From Amedibacillus dolichus DSM 3991 (lineage in GTDB: Bacteria; Bacillota_I; Bacilli_A; Erysipelotrichales; Erysipelotrichaceae), in NCBI RefSeq assembly GCF_000154285.1, contig NZ_DS483478.1, forward strand, positions 186,001 to 250,000: a stretch of 64,000 nucleotides of DNA. Reading direction: 5' to 3'. Below, piece after piece: positions 1-8,005 of this stretch; positions within the stretch are counted from its first letter, which is position 1, and every line of letters begins with the position of its first letter. The position numbers were made by a program, and so were the translations under genes. The notes under the pieces were generated by a model. It was not told the origin of the DNA and searched no databases. It saw nothing but the letters and a program-made list of their open reading frames with translations.

Positions 1-921
1 TCTTATGGTACAACAGATATCGTAGCGACTCCGGAAAACTACTTATCTCAAAACAAGCCAACATTATTGGTATCTTACGGACGCAGCGGAAACTCTCCGG
101 AATCCGTTGGTGCAGTAGAGGTTGCAGATGAAGTTTGTGGAGACAACATCTATCACTTATTCATTACTTGTAATCATGAGGGTGCATTATCAAAAGCAGC
201 TGCTTCAAGAAATAATGCTTATGCAATCAACTTAACTCCGGAAACACATGATCAAAGCTTTGCGATGACTTCAAGCTATTCTAACATGATGCTTGCGACA
301 TTGTTATGCTTCAATTTAGATGAGCTTGATGCTGTGAAGGCAGAATTGGAAGATGTAATCACAGCTACTGAAAAGCTATTGGCAAACAAATGGGACGAAA
401 TGAAGAATGTTGTGGATACATACAACTTCGATCGTATCGTTTATCTAGGCGCTAACTGCTTGAAGGGTGTAGCTCAGGAAAGCCAGTTAAAGATGCTGGA
501 GCTTACTGCCGGTAAAGTAGCTACTATGTTTGATACACCTATGGGCTTCCGTCATGGACCTAAGTCTATCGTTAATGACAACACATTGACAGTTGTTTAT
601 GTAAGTGATGATGCTTACACTCGTCAGTATGAATTAGATCTTATCAAGGAAATGAGCGGACAGCGTAAAGGCAACAAGCTGATGGCTGTTATGAATAAGA
701 TGGACGATGAAATTGCAGGCTTGGTTGATTATGCGGTTTCTTGTGATCTTGAAAAAGAACACAACAATGCATATCTAGGATTCTGCTATATCACAGTTGC
801 GCAAATTTTAGCATTGTTTAAATCTCTATCTTATGACATCACAAGTGATAATCCATGTCCAAGTGGAGAAGTCAATCGTGTAGTTAAAGGTGTAATTCTT
901 CACCCATACACAAAGAAATAA
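1..921 (+). CDS. agaS: AgaS-type SIS-domain sugar isomerase/deaminase, 5' end outside window
   Basis: The reading frame is open from base 1, so the N-terminus lies upstream; about 306 residues are visible. Two SIS (sugar isomerase) domains are seen: the first with the phosphosugar-binding string SYGRSGNSPES near the visible start, the second with FDTPMGFRHGPKS. The C-terminus NPCPSGEVNRVVKGV and the AMTSS motif are typical of AgaS, which is known to act on galactosamine-6-phosphate (deamination/isomerisation to tagatose-6-phosphate) in the cytoplasm. It is followed 25 bp later by a mannose-family EIIA, as in aga operons. The GlmS-like deglycases of Amadori-product pathways share the SIS fold, but the motifs fit AgaS better. 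Family call is firm; exact substrate is inferred. Confidence 0.88.
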   Translation, partial: SYGTTDIVATPENYLSQNKPTLLVSYGRSGNSPESVGAVEVADEVCGDNIYHLFITCNHEGALSKAAASRNNAYAINLTPETHDQSFAMTSSYSNMMLATLLCFNLDELDAVKAELEDVITATEKLLANKWDEMKNVVDTYNFDRIVYLGANCLKGVAQESQLKMLELTAGKVATMFDTPMGFRHGPKSIVNDNTLTVVYVSDDAYTRQYELDLIKEMSGQRKGNKLMAVMNKMDDEIAGLVDYAVSCDLEKEHNNAYLGFCYITVAQILALFKSLSYDITSDNPCPSGEVNRVVKGVILHPYTKK

Positions 922-946
922 GAAAATTACAGGAGGAAATAAAAGA

Positions 947-1375
947 ATGATCGGTTTAATCGTAACAGGACACGGAAATTTTGCTTCCGGTCTAACTAGC
1001 TCTTTAAAGCTAATCGCCGGAGATCCGGAAAACTATGTAGCAGTAGATTTCTTGCCGGAATATTCCGTAGAAGATTTGGAAAGAGAATTAACAAAGGCAT
1101 TTGATGAATTGAAGGACTGCGAAGGTATCCTTGTACTTTCTGACTTAGGTGGAGGTTCTCCATTCAAAACTGCAGTAACCATCGGTTATCCAAAAGGAAA
1201 CGTTGAAGTTCTTGCGGGAACAAACCTTCCAATGATGATCGAAGTTAATATGGCACGTAAATTCATTGAAGATTTAGGTGCACTTACAGATATGGCAATG
1301 AACACAGGTAAGGATCAGGTTGTTCGCTATGAATTTGTACCTGTTAAACAGGAAATTCCTGAAGACGGTATTTAA
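947..1375 (+). CDS. agaF: PTS EIIA component, mannose/sorbose family (AgaF-like)
   Basis: 142 residues, the usual length of a free-standing mannose-family EIIA. The phosphorylated His is His9 in VTGHGNFASG at the N-terminus; LSDLGGGSPFKTA and the glycine-rich GTNLPMM segment complete the fold. It receives phosphate from HPr and passes it to EIIB (gene at 3053). RBS aggagg lies 6-7 bp before the ATG. It is co-oriented with agaS and ends at a strong terminator, so the EIIB-EIIC-EIID genes further right form a separate transcription unit behind an inverted regulator. Confidence 0.93.
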   Translation: MIGLIVTGHGNFASGLTSSLKLIAGDPENYVAVDFLPEYSVEDLERELTKAFDELKDCEGILVLSDLGGGSPFKTAVTIGYPKGNVEVLAGTNLPMMIEVNMARKFIEDLGALTDMAMNTGKDQVVRYEFVPVKQEIPEDGI

Positions 1376-1383
1376 GCATAAGA

Positions 1384-1410
1384 AAAGCGAGGAAATCTCG
1401 CTTTTTATTT
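1384..1410 (+). terminator. Intrinsic terminator of agaS-agaF
   Basis: AAAGCGAG/CTCGCTTT stem with a 5-nt loop followed by TTTTTATTT, 9 bp after the EIIA stop codon. Confidence 0.9.
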
Positions 1411-1430
1411 GTTTGTAAAAAGGAGAGCAA

Positions 1431-1463
1431 AGAAAAAGCATTCATAAGGCGAATGCTTTTTCT
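1431..1463 (-). terminator. Terminator of the AraC regulator (hairpin usable in both directions)
   Basis: A perfect 13-bp inverted repeat (AGAAAAAGCATTC with its complement, 7-nt loop) touches the stop codon of the minus-strand regulator. Read on the minus strand the descending arm ends in TTTTTCT. Confidence 0.85.
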
Positions 1464-2634
1464 AATTATAAAGTGTTTTGGCATAATCGCTGGGAGTGAT
1501 GCCGAAGTGCTGTTTAAATTTTCTGGAAAAATAATGAATCGAGGTAAAGCCCAGCATACTGGAAATCTCACTAATCGTATAAACACTTTCTTTGATTAAA
1601 AGCTTGCTTTTTTTCAGTTTGATATCGCTGATATAATGTTTCGGTGCTACTCCTAGATTATTTTTAAATAGAGTTTGCAAGCTAGAGCGGGAAATGGAGA
1701 ACTTCATACATATTTCTTCAATCGTTAGCTGTTCGTATATATTATCATTAATATAAATAATAATTTCATTTAATAATTCATTCTCAAAGCGTTGCTGCGT
1801 AGGGGTAGAAGCAATCGGAGAGCTTTCTAAAAAATCGTATTGCAGAATGCGAATGATCAGTTCCTTGAGGTAACAAAGCATAAGTTCACCATCATACAGC
1901 ATTTCGTTGTTGCTGATTTTGATAAGATTGTTCATTGCCGAATGAATATCACGATGAGAATGGTAAACACGATTCGTTAGTAAATAGGGATCAGGCGTAT
2001 CCATTTCAAATAGTAAAGTCAAATAGGAACAGGATTTGCTGTTTCCGGTTCTTTGGGTATGGTACTGTCCCGGAGCATAGAGAATAAAATCCATTTCGTC
2101 TAGTTCATAGGTTTCACCATCAACGGTTGTTTCCAATTCTCCGTTATCAATGAATGTCAATTCCCAATAATCATGCTTTTCACCTTCAAAGGTATAGTTA
2201 GCATTACGCACCTGATAGTAATAGGCTAAAATTTCTTTAATATTGATGTGGGATACAATCGGTTCGTAAACGATCGGAGTTTCCTCATAGGTAGGAATGC
2301 TGTGGCGTTTGGCATGTGCTTCGGTTTCGATTTCTACCTTGGCATTGGAAGAAATACATAAAAAGTTAAACTCTACACCTTTCTTTATTTTTATATAGCG
2401 ATGGATAACAAAACGCTCATATTCCTTGGCAGTTTCATCGTTGCTGACAACCAGCATCACGATACCGGAGGTTACTTTCACGAATACATCACAATCGTAA
2501 AAATAAAATTTGTCAAAGCTTTTATCTTTTAATCGCAGTGTGGAGACACTTAATTTTTGTGCCTGCCGGCGATTGATTTCGCTAACGATTTCCCCGTATT
2601 TATTAAAAATGAAGCTGGTTGTTTTATTAAACAT
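1462..2634 (-). CDS. AraC-family transcriptional regulator of the aga PTS
   Basis: 390 residues. The C-terminal 100 residues carry two helix-turn-helix motifs: the first around IEEICMKFSISRSSLQTLFK, the second around ISEISSMLGFTSIHYFSRKFK, followed by the AraC signature GITPSDYAK. The N-terminal part contains a cupin-like sugar-sensing region (ELDEMDFILYAPGQYHTQRTG). The gene sits inverted between the EIIA and EIIB/C/D genes of the same sugar PTS, so local regulation of both units is likely. On the minus strand an aggtg-like ribosome site precedes the ATG. Inducer and operator are not shown by the sequence. Confidence 0.88.
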   Translation of the reverse strand: MFNKTTSFIFNKYGEIVSEINRRQAQKLSVSTLRLKDKSFDKFYFYDCDVFVKVTSGIVMLVVSNDETAKEYERFVIHRYIKIKKGVEFNFLCISSNAKVEIETEAHAKRHSIPTYEETPIVYEPIVSHINIKEILAYYYQVRNANYTFEGEKHDYWELTFIDNGELETTVDGETYELDEMDFILYAPGQYHTQRTGNSKSCSYLTLLFEMDTPDPYLLTNRVYHSHRDIHSAMNNLIKISNNEMLYDGELMLCYLKELIIRILQYDFLESSPIASTPTQQRFENELLNEIIIYINDNIYEQLTIEEICMKFSISRSSLQTLFKNNLGVAPKHYISDIKLKKSKLLIKESVYTISEISSMLGFTSIHYFSRKFKQHFGITPSDYAKTLYN

Positions 2635-3052
2635 TGTGATACACCTCTGACTTTTTCTGTATTTAGTATATCAAAATTTATGATTATTGGACAAAAGAAA
2701 TGCCGTTTATTTTGCAAAAATATTGATGAAATCAGTTACATGGTTTGAAAGCTTTTTCAAGTTTGGGATTTTAGCTTTGTGTCATAAATTTCGACAAGGA
2801 TTGACATGAAATCACATAATATGTGTTTTTTTGATATACGTATGGATAAAAACGTAAATTGCGATGAAAATAATAAAAAAATCAATGCAAGTTGTTAAAA
2901 AGTGCAAAATCACAAATAAAAAGTGTAAAGAAATATCTGCAGATTTGTGCAAAAATCTAATCGACTTGAAAGGGTTTTCTATTCTAAACCCCACCTCATC
3001 AGGGGTCAAGAAAATCAATTAAAGTTTATGTTGGTAGAAAGGAGAGAGCAAA
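2635..3052. other. Divergent control region between AraC regulator and EIIB
   Basis: 418 bp without a gene, AT-rich. It holds three related direct repeats, AAAAAGTGCAAAA (2898-2909), AAAAAGTGTAAAG (2918-2930) and TTTGTGCAAAA (2944-2954), possible regulator sites. The last overlaps an AGATTT...AAATCT inverted repeat, and ATCTGCAGAT (2934-2943) is a small palindrome. ACCCC/GGGGT (2988-3006) could form a short hairpin ahead of the EIIB ribosome site. A lone TTGACA at 2801 has no good -10 at 16-18 bp. No confident promoter could be assigned. Confidence 0.5.
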
Positions 3053-3529
3053 ATGCCAAACATTGTATTAACGCGAATTGACAATCGTCTAATTCACGGA
3101 CAGGTTGCAACACAATGGTGTGGTGTTGTTGGCGCTAACTTATTGTTGGTCGCAAACGACAAGGTTGCCGGTGATGAATTCCGTCAGGGACTTATGAACA
3201 TGGCTGCACCTGCGTATGCACAAACAAGATTTTTCACGATCGAAAAAACTTGTGCAATTATCGGGAAGGCTAGTCCTGCTCAGAAAATTGCGATTATTTG
3301 TGAGAATCCACAGGACGTACTTCGTCTAGTAGAGGGTGGAGTTCCTATCACAAAGCTTAACATCGGAAACATGCACATGGCAGAAGGTAAACGTCAGGTA
3401 GCTACTTCCGTAGCAGTTGATGATGATGATGTTGCATGCTTCAAAAAATTGCAGGAGCTAGGTGTAGAACTTGAAATCAAGCGTGTACCTGATACTCCGG
3501 CAGAAAGTATTGAAAAATTATTTAAATAA
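3053..3529 (+). CDS. agaV: PTS EIIB component, mannose/sorbose family (AgaV-like)
   Basis: 158 residues, standard length. The phosphorylated His is His15 in the family hallmark RIDNRLIHGQVATQW. Receives phosphate from EIIA and transfers it to the sugar bound by EIIC/EIID at the inner face of the membrane. RBS aaaggagagag precedes the ATG. First gene of a B-C-D operon that ends at the terminator at 5402. Codon choice is strongly biased, as in the neighbouring IIC and IID genes, suggesting high expression. Confidence 0.93.
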   Translation: MPNIVLTRIDNRLIHGQVATQWCGVVGANLLLVANDKVAGDEFRQGLMNMAAPAYAQTRFFTIEKTCAIIGKASPAQKIAIICENPQDVLRLVEGGVPITKLNIGNMHMAEGKRQVATSVAVDDDDVACFKKLQELGVELEIKRVPDTPAESIEKLFK

Positions 3530-3575
3530 GAATTTCAAAATTCGTTTCTAAAATTGAATTGAAAGGAGAAACACA

Positions 3576-4397
3576 ATGGAAATAAGCATTATTCAGGCTC
3601 TTCTAATCTTCGTTGTAGCCTTTATTGCAGGTATTGACCAGTTCAGTTTCCTAGAGTCTCTTTACCAACCAATCGTCTTAGGACCAGCTATTGGTGCTAT
3701 TCTTGGTAACTTCGAACTTGGTATTGTAGTTGGTGGTGCTTACCAGCTAGTTCAGATTGTTTCAATGCCAATCGGTGGAGCTCAGCCTCCTAACGCAATC
3801 ATGGGTACAATCATGACTGCAGTATTCGCAGTATCTATGAATCTTGAACCAACTGCTGATGGCGTTGGTCTTGCCGTAGGTCTTGCAATTCCTTTCGCAG
3901 TATTCGGACAGTATGCTGTAACATTGACATTTACAATCATGTCAGGTCTTATGGCTAAAGCTGATAAGGCTGCTGAAGAAGCAGATCCAAAAGGTATCGC
4001 AATGGTTAACTACATTGAAATGTGCATCTTGGGTGTATTGTTCGGTGCTCTAGCTGTTGCAGGTGTTTACGGTGGTAAACTTCTAGGTGGTACACTTCGC
4101 GACTTCTCATTCCAGTTCTCTTGGGTAATGGCTGGTTTAGATGCTGCTGGTGGAGCTATGAAGTTCGTAGGTTTCGCTATCCTAATGAAAGTTATGATGT
4201 CAGGCGAAATGTGGGGCTTCTTGCTTGCAGGTTTCGTTATGGCTAACATTTGCCAGAACATTCCGGCAATCAGTGGTGCTACATTGTTGATGTGTGCATT
4301 CGTTGGTTTAGCAGTTGCACTTTACGACTACCAGACACAGTCTAAAATCAAAGCAAGTGCAGGTTCTTTTGTAGGAGGTGAGTCTGATGGCATATAA
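3576..4397 (+). CDS. agaW: PTS EIIC component, mannose/sorbose family (AgaW-like)
   Basis: 273 residues, very hydrophobic with about seven membrane segments; the N-terminal part (QFSFLESLYQPIVLGPAIGA, then GGAYQLVQIVSMPIGGAQPPNA) is characteristic of ManY/SorA/AgaW sugar channels. RBS aaaggag. Its last 11 bases overlap the start of the EIID gene, whose ribosome site lies inside this gene, indicating translational coupling of the two membrane subunits. Confidence 0.93.
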   Translation: MEISIIQALLIFVVAFIAGIDQFSFLESLYQPIVLGPAIGAILGNFELGIVVGGAYQLVQIVSMPIGGAQPPNAIMGTIMTAVFAVSMNLEPTADGVGLAVGLAIPFAVFGQYAVTLTFTIMSGLMAKADKAAEEADPKGIAMVNYIEMCILGVLFGALAVAGVYGGKLLGGTLRDFSFQFSWVMAGLDAAGGAMKFVGFAILMKVMMSGEMWGFLLAGFVMANICQNIPAISGATLLMCAFVGLAVALYDYQTQSKIKASAGSFVGGESDGI

Positions 4398-5298
4398 TAT
4401 TCCAGAAAAATATCAAGACTTAACACCAGCTCCACAGCTGGATAAGAAAACATTAAACAAAATGGTATGGATGTCATGCTTCTTGCAGGCTTCATTCAAC
4501 TATGAAAGAATGCAGGCTGCAGGTTGGTTATGGGGTATCCTTCCAGGTCTTCAGAAAATTCATACAAACAAAGAAGACTTGAAGGCTTCTATGGCTCACA
4601 ACCTTGACTTCTTAAATACTCACCCATTCCTAGTAACATTCGTTATGGGTATCGTATTATCACTAGAACAGAACAAAGCTGATACACAGACAATCCGTTC
4701 TGTACGTATCTCTGCTGCTGGTCCACTTGGTGGTATCGGTGATGCATTGTTCTGGTTGACATTAGTGCCAATCACTGCAGGTATTACTGCTAACATGGCA
4801 TTGGAACAGAAGAGCATCGTTGGTGCTATCTTGTTCCTAGTTATCTTCAACGCATTCCAGTTCGTAATTCGTTGGTGGTTAATGCATTGGTCTTACAACC
4901 TTGGTACAAAGGCTGTAACTATGCTTACTAGCAATGCGAAAGAATTCACTCGTGCTGCTTCTATCCTTGGTATCTTCACTGTAGGTGCATTGATTGCTAA
5001 CTATGGTGGAACTACTGTTCGTATCGCTATTGCTGATCCAGCAATCAACGTACAGGGCTTGATCGATGGTGTTCTTCCTAAATTGATCCCATTACTAATC
5101 ACTTTAGGTCTATATGCATTGATCAAAAAAGGTTGGACTCCAATCAAATGTATCATCTTGATCCTAGTTGTAGGTATTTTAGGTTGTGCATTCGGTATTT
5201 GGACAGGTGATTCTAAAGCTATCGATGAAAACGGTGCTGGTATCAACGGTGGATACAACCCACTTGTTGAATGGTATGAATTACCTGCAGCTGAATAA
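4387..5298 (+). CDS. agaE: PTS EIID component, mannose/sorbose family (AgaE-like)
   Basis: 303 residues from the ATG at 4387, chosen because ggaggtg ends 7 bp before it; a GTG at 4378 is part of that ribosome site. Motifs NPHPF-like (NTHPFLVTFVMG), SAAGPLGGIGDALFWLTL and FRWW-like IRWWLMH are typical of the ManZ/AgaE family. Forms the transmembrane sugar channel with EIIC. A large strong terminator follows about 100 bp downstream. Confidence 0.93.
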   Translation: MAYNIPEKYQDLTPAPQLDKKTLNKMVWMSCFLQASFNYERMQAAGWLWGILPGLQKIHTNKEDLKASMAHNLDFLNTHPFLVTFVMGIVLSLEQNKADTQTIRSVRISAAGPLGGIGDALFWLTLVPITAGITANMALEQKSIVGAILFLVIFNAFQFVIRWWLMHWSYNLGTKAVTMLTSNAKEFTRAASILGIFTVGALIANYGGTTVRIAIADPAINVQGLIDGVLPKLIPLLITLGLYALIKKGWTPIKCIILILVVGILGCAFGIWTGDSKAIDENGAGINGGYNPLVEWYELPAAE

Positions 5299-5401
5299 TT
5301 TATATTGTTCAACTGTAATTAACCTATTTCTTTGCTTAGCAGAGAAAATGGCAGAAATCAGAGCTCTCTCATTCTGCTTTAGATGTAAAAAGCATCAAAA
5401 T

Positions 5402-5433
5402 AAAGACCACAGAAACTTTCTGTGGTCTTTTGC
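5402..5433 (+). terminator. Terminator of the EIIB-C-D operon
   Basis: Near-perfect 14-bp inverted repeat AAAGACCACAGAAA with its complement, ending in TCTTTTG. It lies just before the next gene, whose start codon is at 5461. Confidence 0.9.
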
Positions 5434-5460
5434 AAAATATATAAGAAACGAGGCAGTTGT

Positions 5461-6135
5461 ATGAATTATATAACCATTGGAGTATTATGTACGATTTTAG
5501 CATGTATCTTCCTTTATTATATTTTAAAGAATCATTACGTAACTAAGCTTACCAAGGCTATGCACTCTGAGCGCTATCCGGAGGTTGTTGATATGAGCAA
5601 TCGAGCGATATATCAGCGTTTCATTGGCTCTTATGTATGTGATTTGTATCGAGTGAAGGCATATACACGCTTGGGTGATGATCTGAAATTTAAGGAAGTG
5701 CTGATGGAGGTCGTGAAAAAGGACTATCCTCAGGAGAAACGCAAGGAATTTTTAGAATTATATTTGCATTATTTCCTTTTAAAAAAGGATCAGGAATATG
5801 CTGCACGCATGCTTGAGGAAATCAAGGCACTTGGTGAACCAAGAGCATACACATATAATGAACAGGCATTTGATGTTATGATTAACGGTGCAACGGATTT
5901 GATTGAAGTTATGGAAGATGAAATCAATTCTAAGCAATTCAACGGTTTTGGCTTAGGTGTTCTAGTATATATGATCGGTAAGCAGTATTATTTGTTAGAT
6001 AACAAAGAAGAAGCTTTGACATATTTCTATAATTCTTTATCTTGCTTTCATAAAAGTGCTATCTATGTAGCAAGTGCAAAAGCTTATGTGGAAGAAATTT
6101 GCGAAGAATTAGGCAGACCACTGCCGAAATATTAA
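5461..6135 (+). CDS. Membrane-anchored TPR-like helical protein, function unknown
   Basis: 224 residues from ATG 5461 (upstream cgaggcag as a modest ribosome site); an in-frame GTG at 5422 would lie inside the preceding terminator hairpin and is rejected. Residues 3-22 form one membrane segment (ITIGVLCTILACIFLYYIL) followed by charged helical repeats resembling tetratricopeptide units (YLLDNKEEALTYFYNSL near the end). Likely a membrane-tethered scaffold facing the cytoplasm. No specific function is recognised. It is monocistronic, between two terminators. Confidence 0.75.
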   Translation: MNYITIGVLCTILACIFLYYILKNHYVTKLTKAMHSERYPEVVDMSNRAIYQRFIGSYVCDLYRVKAYTRLGDDLKFKEVLMEVVKKDYPQEKRKEFLELYLHYFLLKKDQEYAARMLEEIKALGEPRAYTYNEQAFDVMINGATDLIEVMEDEINSKQFNGFGLGVLVYMIGKQYYLLDNKEEALTYFYNSLSCFHKSAIYVASAKAYVEEICEELGRPLPKY

Positions 6136-6163
6136 AAAAATCCATTTGAAGTGGATTTTTTTA
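6134..6163 (+). terminator. Intrinsic terminator
   Basis: AAAAAAATCCA/TGGATTTTTTT stem directly at the stop codon of the preceding gene, U-run included in the descending arm. Confidence 0.88.
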
Positions 6164-6219
6164 TTTGCACATATTATAAATAAGTTCATCATACAGTGGA
6201 AACTTAAAAACAGCCATAG

Positions 6220-6432
6220 CTATTCATCGAAGTAAAAAAGCTCCTCAAACTTCTTATCCAAAGCAATACATAAAATCAAGGCTAGTTTTGCAGTAGGATT
6301 GAATTGTCCGGTTTCAATTGAACTTATGGTATTACGTGAAACACCTACTATTTGTGATAATCGCTCCTGTGATAATCCTTTTTCACTTCTAACTTCTTTT
6401 AAATGATTTTTTAAAATCAATTTCTCGTCCAT
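6220..6432 (-). CDS. Small XRE-family HTH regulator
   Basis: 70 residues, almost entirely a Cro/C1-type helix-turn-helix (LKEVRSEKGLSQERLSQIVG, then SRNTISSIETGQFNPTAKLA). Start at 6432 is preferred because aaagg sits 8 bp upstream; the ATG at 6438 is only 2 bp from it. It is the last gene of a three-gene minus-strand operon with two DUF6442-like membrane proteins. The twin palindromes at the operon promoter (7155-7201) are the obvious operator, so it probably represses its own operon. Confidence 0.88.
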   Translation of the reverse strand: MDEKLILKNHLKEVRSEKGLSQERLSQIVGVSRNTISSIETGQFNPTAKLALILCIALDKKFEELFYFDE

Positions 6433-6444
6433 AGGCATATCCTT

Positions 6445-6789
6445 TTATGATCGAAACATGGTGATCAAACATGCGATTACGCCAACCAACCAAAATATAG
6501 TATAGATAAGATGTCTTTTCTGTCTTAGATAAAGATACTTACTACCGTATTCTATTGCACTCGTTAAAAACATTGTAAGCCATAAGACATCTTTTAATAT
6601 AAATTGTTTTTCAAAGATGGCTACGGTTCCACTTGTGATGCCGAAATCACATGAAACAGCTAGTATGAATAAACAGGTTTCTGCAAAAAAATAGCCATTA
6701 TTTTGTGCAGTTTCTTTTTTTTGAATTTCCAATTCATCGCCCTTGCTGTTTTCCTCTCTGCTGCGTTTTAAAATATCTTCCTTATTCAT
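6445..6789 (-). CDS. DUF6442-like small membrane protein (paralogue 2)
   Basis: 114 residues. A polar N-terminus MNKEDILKRSREENSKGDE is followed by three hydrophobic segments (ETCLFILAVSCDFGI, LWLTMFLTSAIEYG, TIFWLVGVIACLITMF). The first 20 residues are identical, even nearly so in DNA, to the upstream paralogue at 6786, so the pair arose by tandem duplication. Start codon overlaps the upstream stop by 4 bp (ATGA). Function unknown; such proteins are commonly encoded beside small XRE regulators. The DUF number is from memory. Confidence 0.7.
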   Translation of the reverse strand: MNKEDILKRSREENSKGDELEIQKKETAQNNGYFFAETCLFILAVSCDFGITSGTVAIFEKQFILKDVLWLTMFLTSAIEYGSKYLYLRQKRHLIYTIFWLVGVIACLITMFRS

Positions 6790-7139
6790 GATAATCCTCC
6801 TTTAAGCATCAACACAATGTCAGTTATTAAGAGGCATAACCAAAAAATCGCAAGGAAAAGATGGCGTTTATGTTTAAAATATGCATATTTAGTTCCATTT
6901 TCGGTTAAGAAAGAGAGAAACAATATAGCAAATAGAATATCTACTAGCCGAAACTGCATATTGAAGATTGCAATGTTTCCGGTAGTAATTCCCATATAAC
7001 AGGATAATGCAAGTATCGAGATACAAGCGTTAGTTACAAGATAACTGTTATTCATTGAATTTTCTTTCTGCTGAATTACCAATTCATCGCCCTTGCTATT
7101 TTCTTCTCTGCTGCGTTTTAAAATATCTTCCTTATTCAT
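6786..7139 (-). CDS. DUF6442-like small membrane protein (paralogue 1)
   Basis: 117 residues, same plan as its downstream paralogue: identical charged N-terminus, then three membrane segments (ITTGNIAIFNMQF, LFAILFLSFLTENG, AIFWLCLLITDIVLML). aggagggg precedes the ATG on the minus strand. First gene of the operon and about 40 bp from a consensus promoter with two palindromic operators. Role unknown; the coupling to an XRE repressor suggests a regulated membrane response unit. Confidence 0.72.
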   Translation of the reverse strand: MNKEDILKRSREENSKGDELVIQQKENSMNNSYLVTNACISILALSCYMGITTGNIAIFNMQFRLVDILFAILFLSFLTENGTKYAYFKHKRHLFLAIFWLCLLITDIVLMLKGGLS

Positions 7140-7154
7140 GATGCCCCTCCTTTG

Positions 7155-7204
7155 CCAAGTTTTCTTGGTAACTATATTATATATTAGCCAAGTTTACTTG
7201 TCAA
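7155..7204 (-). promoter_or_regulatory. Consensus promoter with two XRE operators
   Basis: On the minus strand TTGACA (7204-7199), a 17-bp spacer and TATAAT (7181-7176). Palindromes CCAAGTTTTCTTGG (7155-7168) and CCAAGTTTACTTGT (7188-7201) are 33 bp apart centre to centre, three helical turns; one covers the -35, the other lies just past the -10. This is a classic repressor layout. Confidence 0.9.
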
Positions 7205-7234
7205 TTAGTAGAGGAATGATAGAATATATTACAC

Positions 7235-7822
7235 TTAGGAAACTATTGGATTTGTGATGATTTCATCAACCATTCCATAGTCTAGAGCTTGCTTTGCGTT
7301 CATATAAAAATCGCGATCACAATCACGAATGATAATATCTTTATCCTGTTTGGTGTGCTTGCAAAGAATTTGGTATAACTTTTCTTTAACCTGTTGGATA
7401 TGCTGAGCAGCGATTTCCATATCAATAGCTTGTCCTTGCATACCACCAAGCGGCTGATGGATCATAATTTCACTATTCGCCAATGCAAAACGTTTTCCAT
7501 TGCTTCCGGCACAAAGTAACACTGCCGCCATACTTGCACACATTCCCATACAAATCGTTGATACTTCACAGGGAATATAGTGCATGATATCATAAATGGC
7601 TAATCCGGCTGTAACGCTGCCGCCATTGGAATTGATGTATAGCTGAATAGGAGCTTTGGAACATGTGGATAAATATAAAAGCTGTGCACAGATAGAGGCA
7701 GACATGGCATCGTCGATTTCTCCGCAGAGGATAATAATGCGCTCCTTCAAAAGACAGGAATATAAATCGTAAGCATGCTCACCATTGATGTTTTTCTCTA
7801 TAATTGTCGGTACGATTACCAA
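7235..7822 (-). CDS. clpP: ClpP-family serine protease (paralogue)
   Basis: 195 residues from a TTG start at 7822, chosen because aaggaagtg precedes it and the protein then begins MVIVPTIIEK like other ClpP; the ATG at 7849 has no ribosome site. Catalytic Ser in ICMGMCASMAA, His in EIMIHQPLGG and Asp in CDRDFYMNA are all present, as are the oligomer-handle and NSNGGSVTAG segments. It should form a barrel peptidase working with Clp ATPases in the cytoplasm. It stands alone and is divergent from gap, not beside clpX. Whether it is the housekeeping ClpP or a second copy cannot be told from this window. Confidence 0.9.
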   Translation of the reverse strand: MVIVPTIIEKNINGEHAYDLYSCLLKERIIILCGEIDDAMSASICAQLLYLSTCSKAPIQLYINSNGGSVTAGLAIYDIMHYIPCEVSTICMGMCASMAAVLLCAGSNGKRFALANSEIMIHQPLGGMQGQAIDMEIAAQHIQQVKEKLYQILCKHTKQDKDIIIRDCDRDFYMNAKQALDYGMVDEIITNPIVS

Positions 7823-7947
7823 GTAGATCACTTCCTTTTCTCTTTCCATAAGTATGCATATCGCATGGTTTTTAATACCGCTTTATCGAAACCGCTCGAA
7901 AGGTAAAAAAAGCGTGATAAAATTTGCACAAGTGAAAGAAATCTCAA

Positions 7948-7976
7948 TTGACATTCCAAATGATAATACGTATAAT
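7948..7976 (+). promoter_or_regulatory. gap promoter, perfect consensus
   Basis: TTGACA (7948-7953), 17-bp spacer, TATAAT (7971-7976); leader of about 25 nt with two aaggagg stretches before the start codon. Confidence 0.92.
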
Positions 7977-8005
7977 AAAGGAGGTTAAAAAGGAGGACTT
8001 TGAAG

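Noticed and set aside
2801-2806. TTGACA in the AraC-EIIB interval as a promoter -35
   Set aside because: No acceptable -10 hexamer 16-18 bp downstream.
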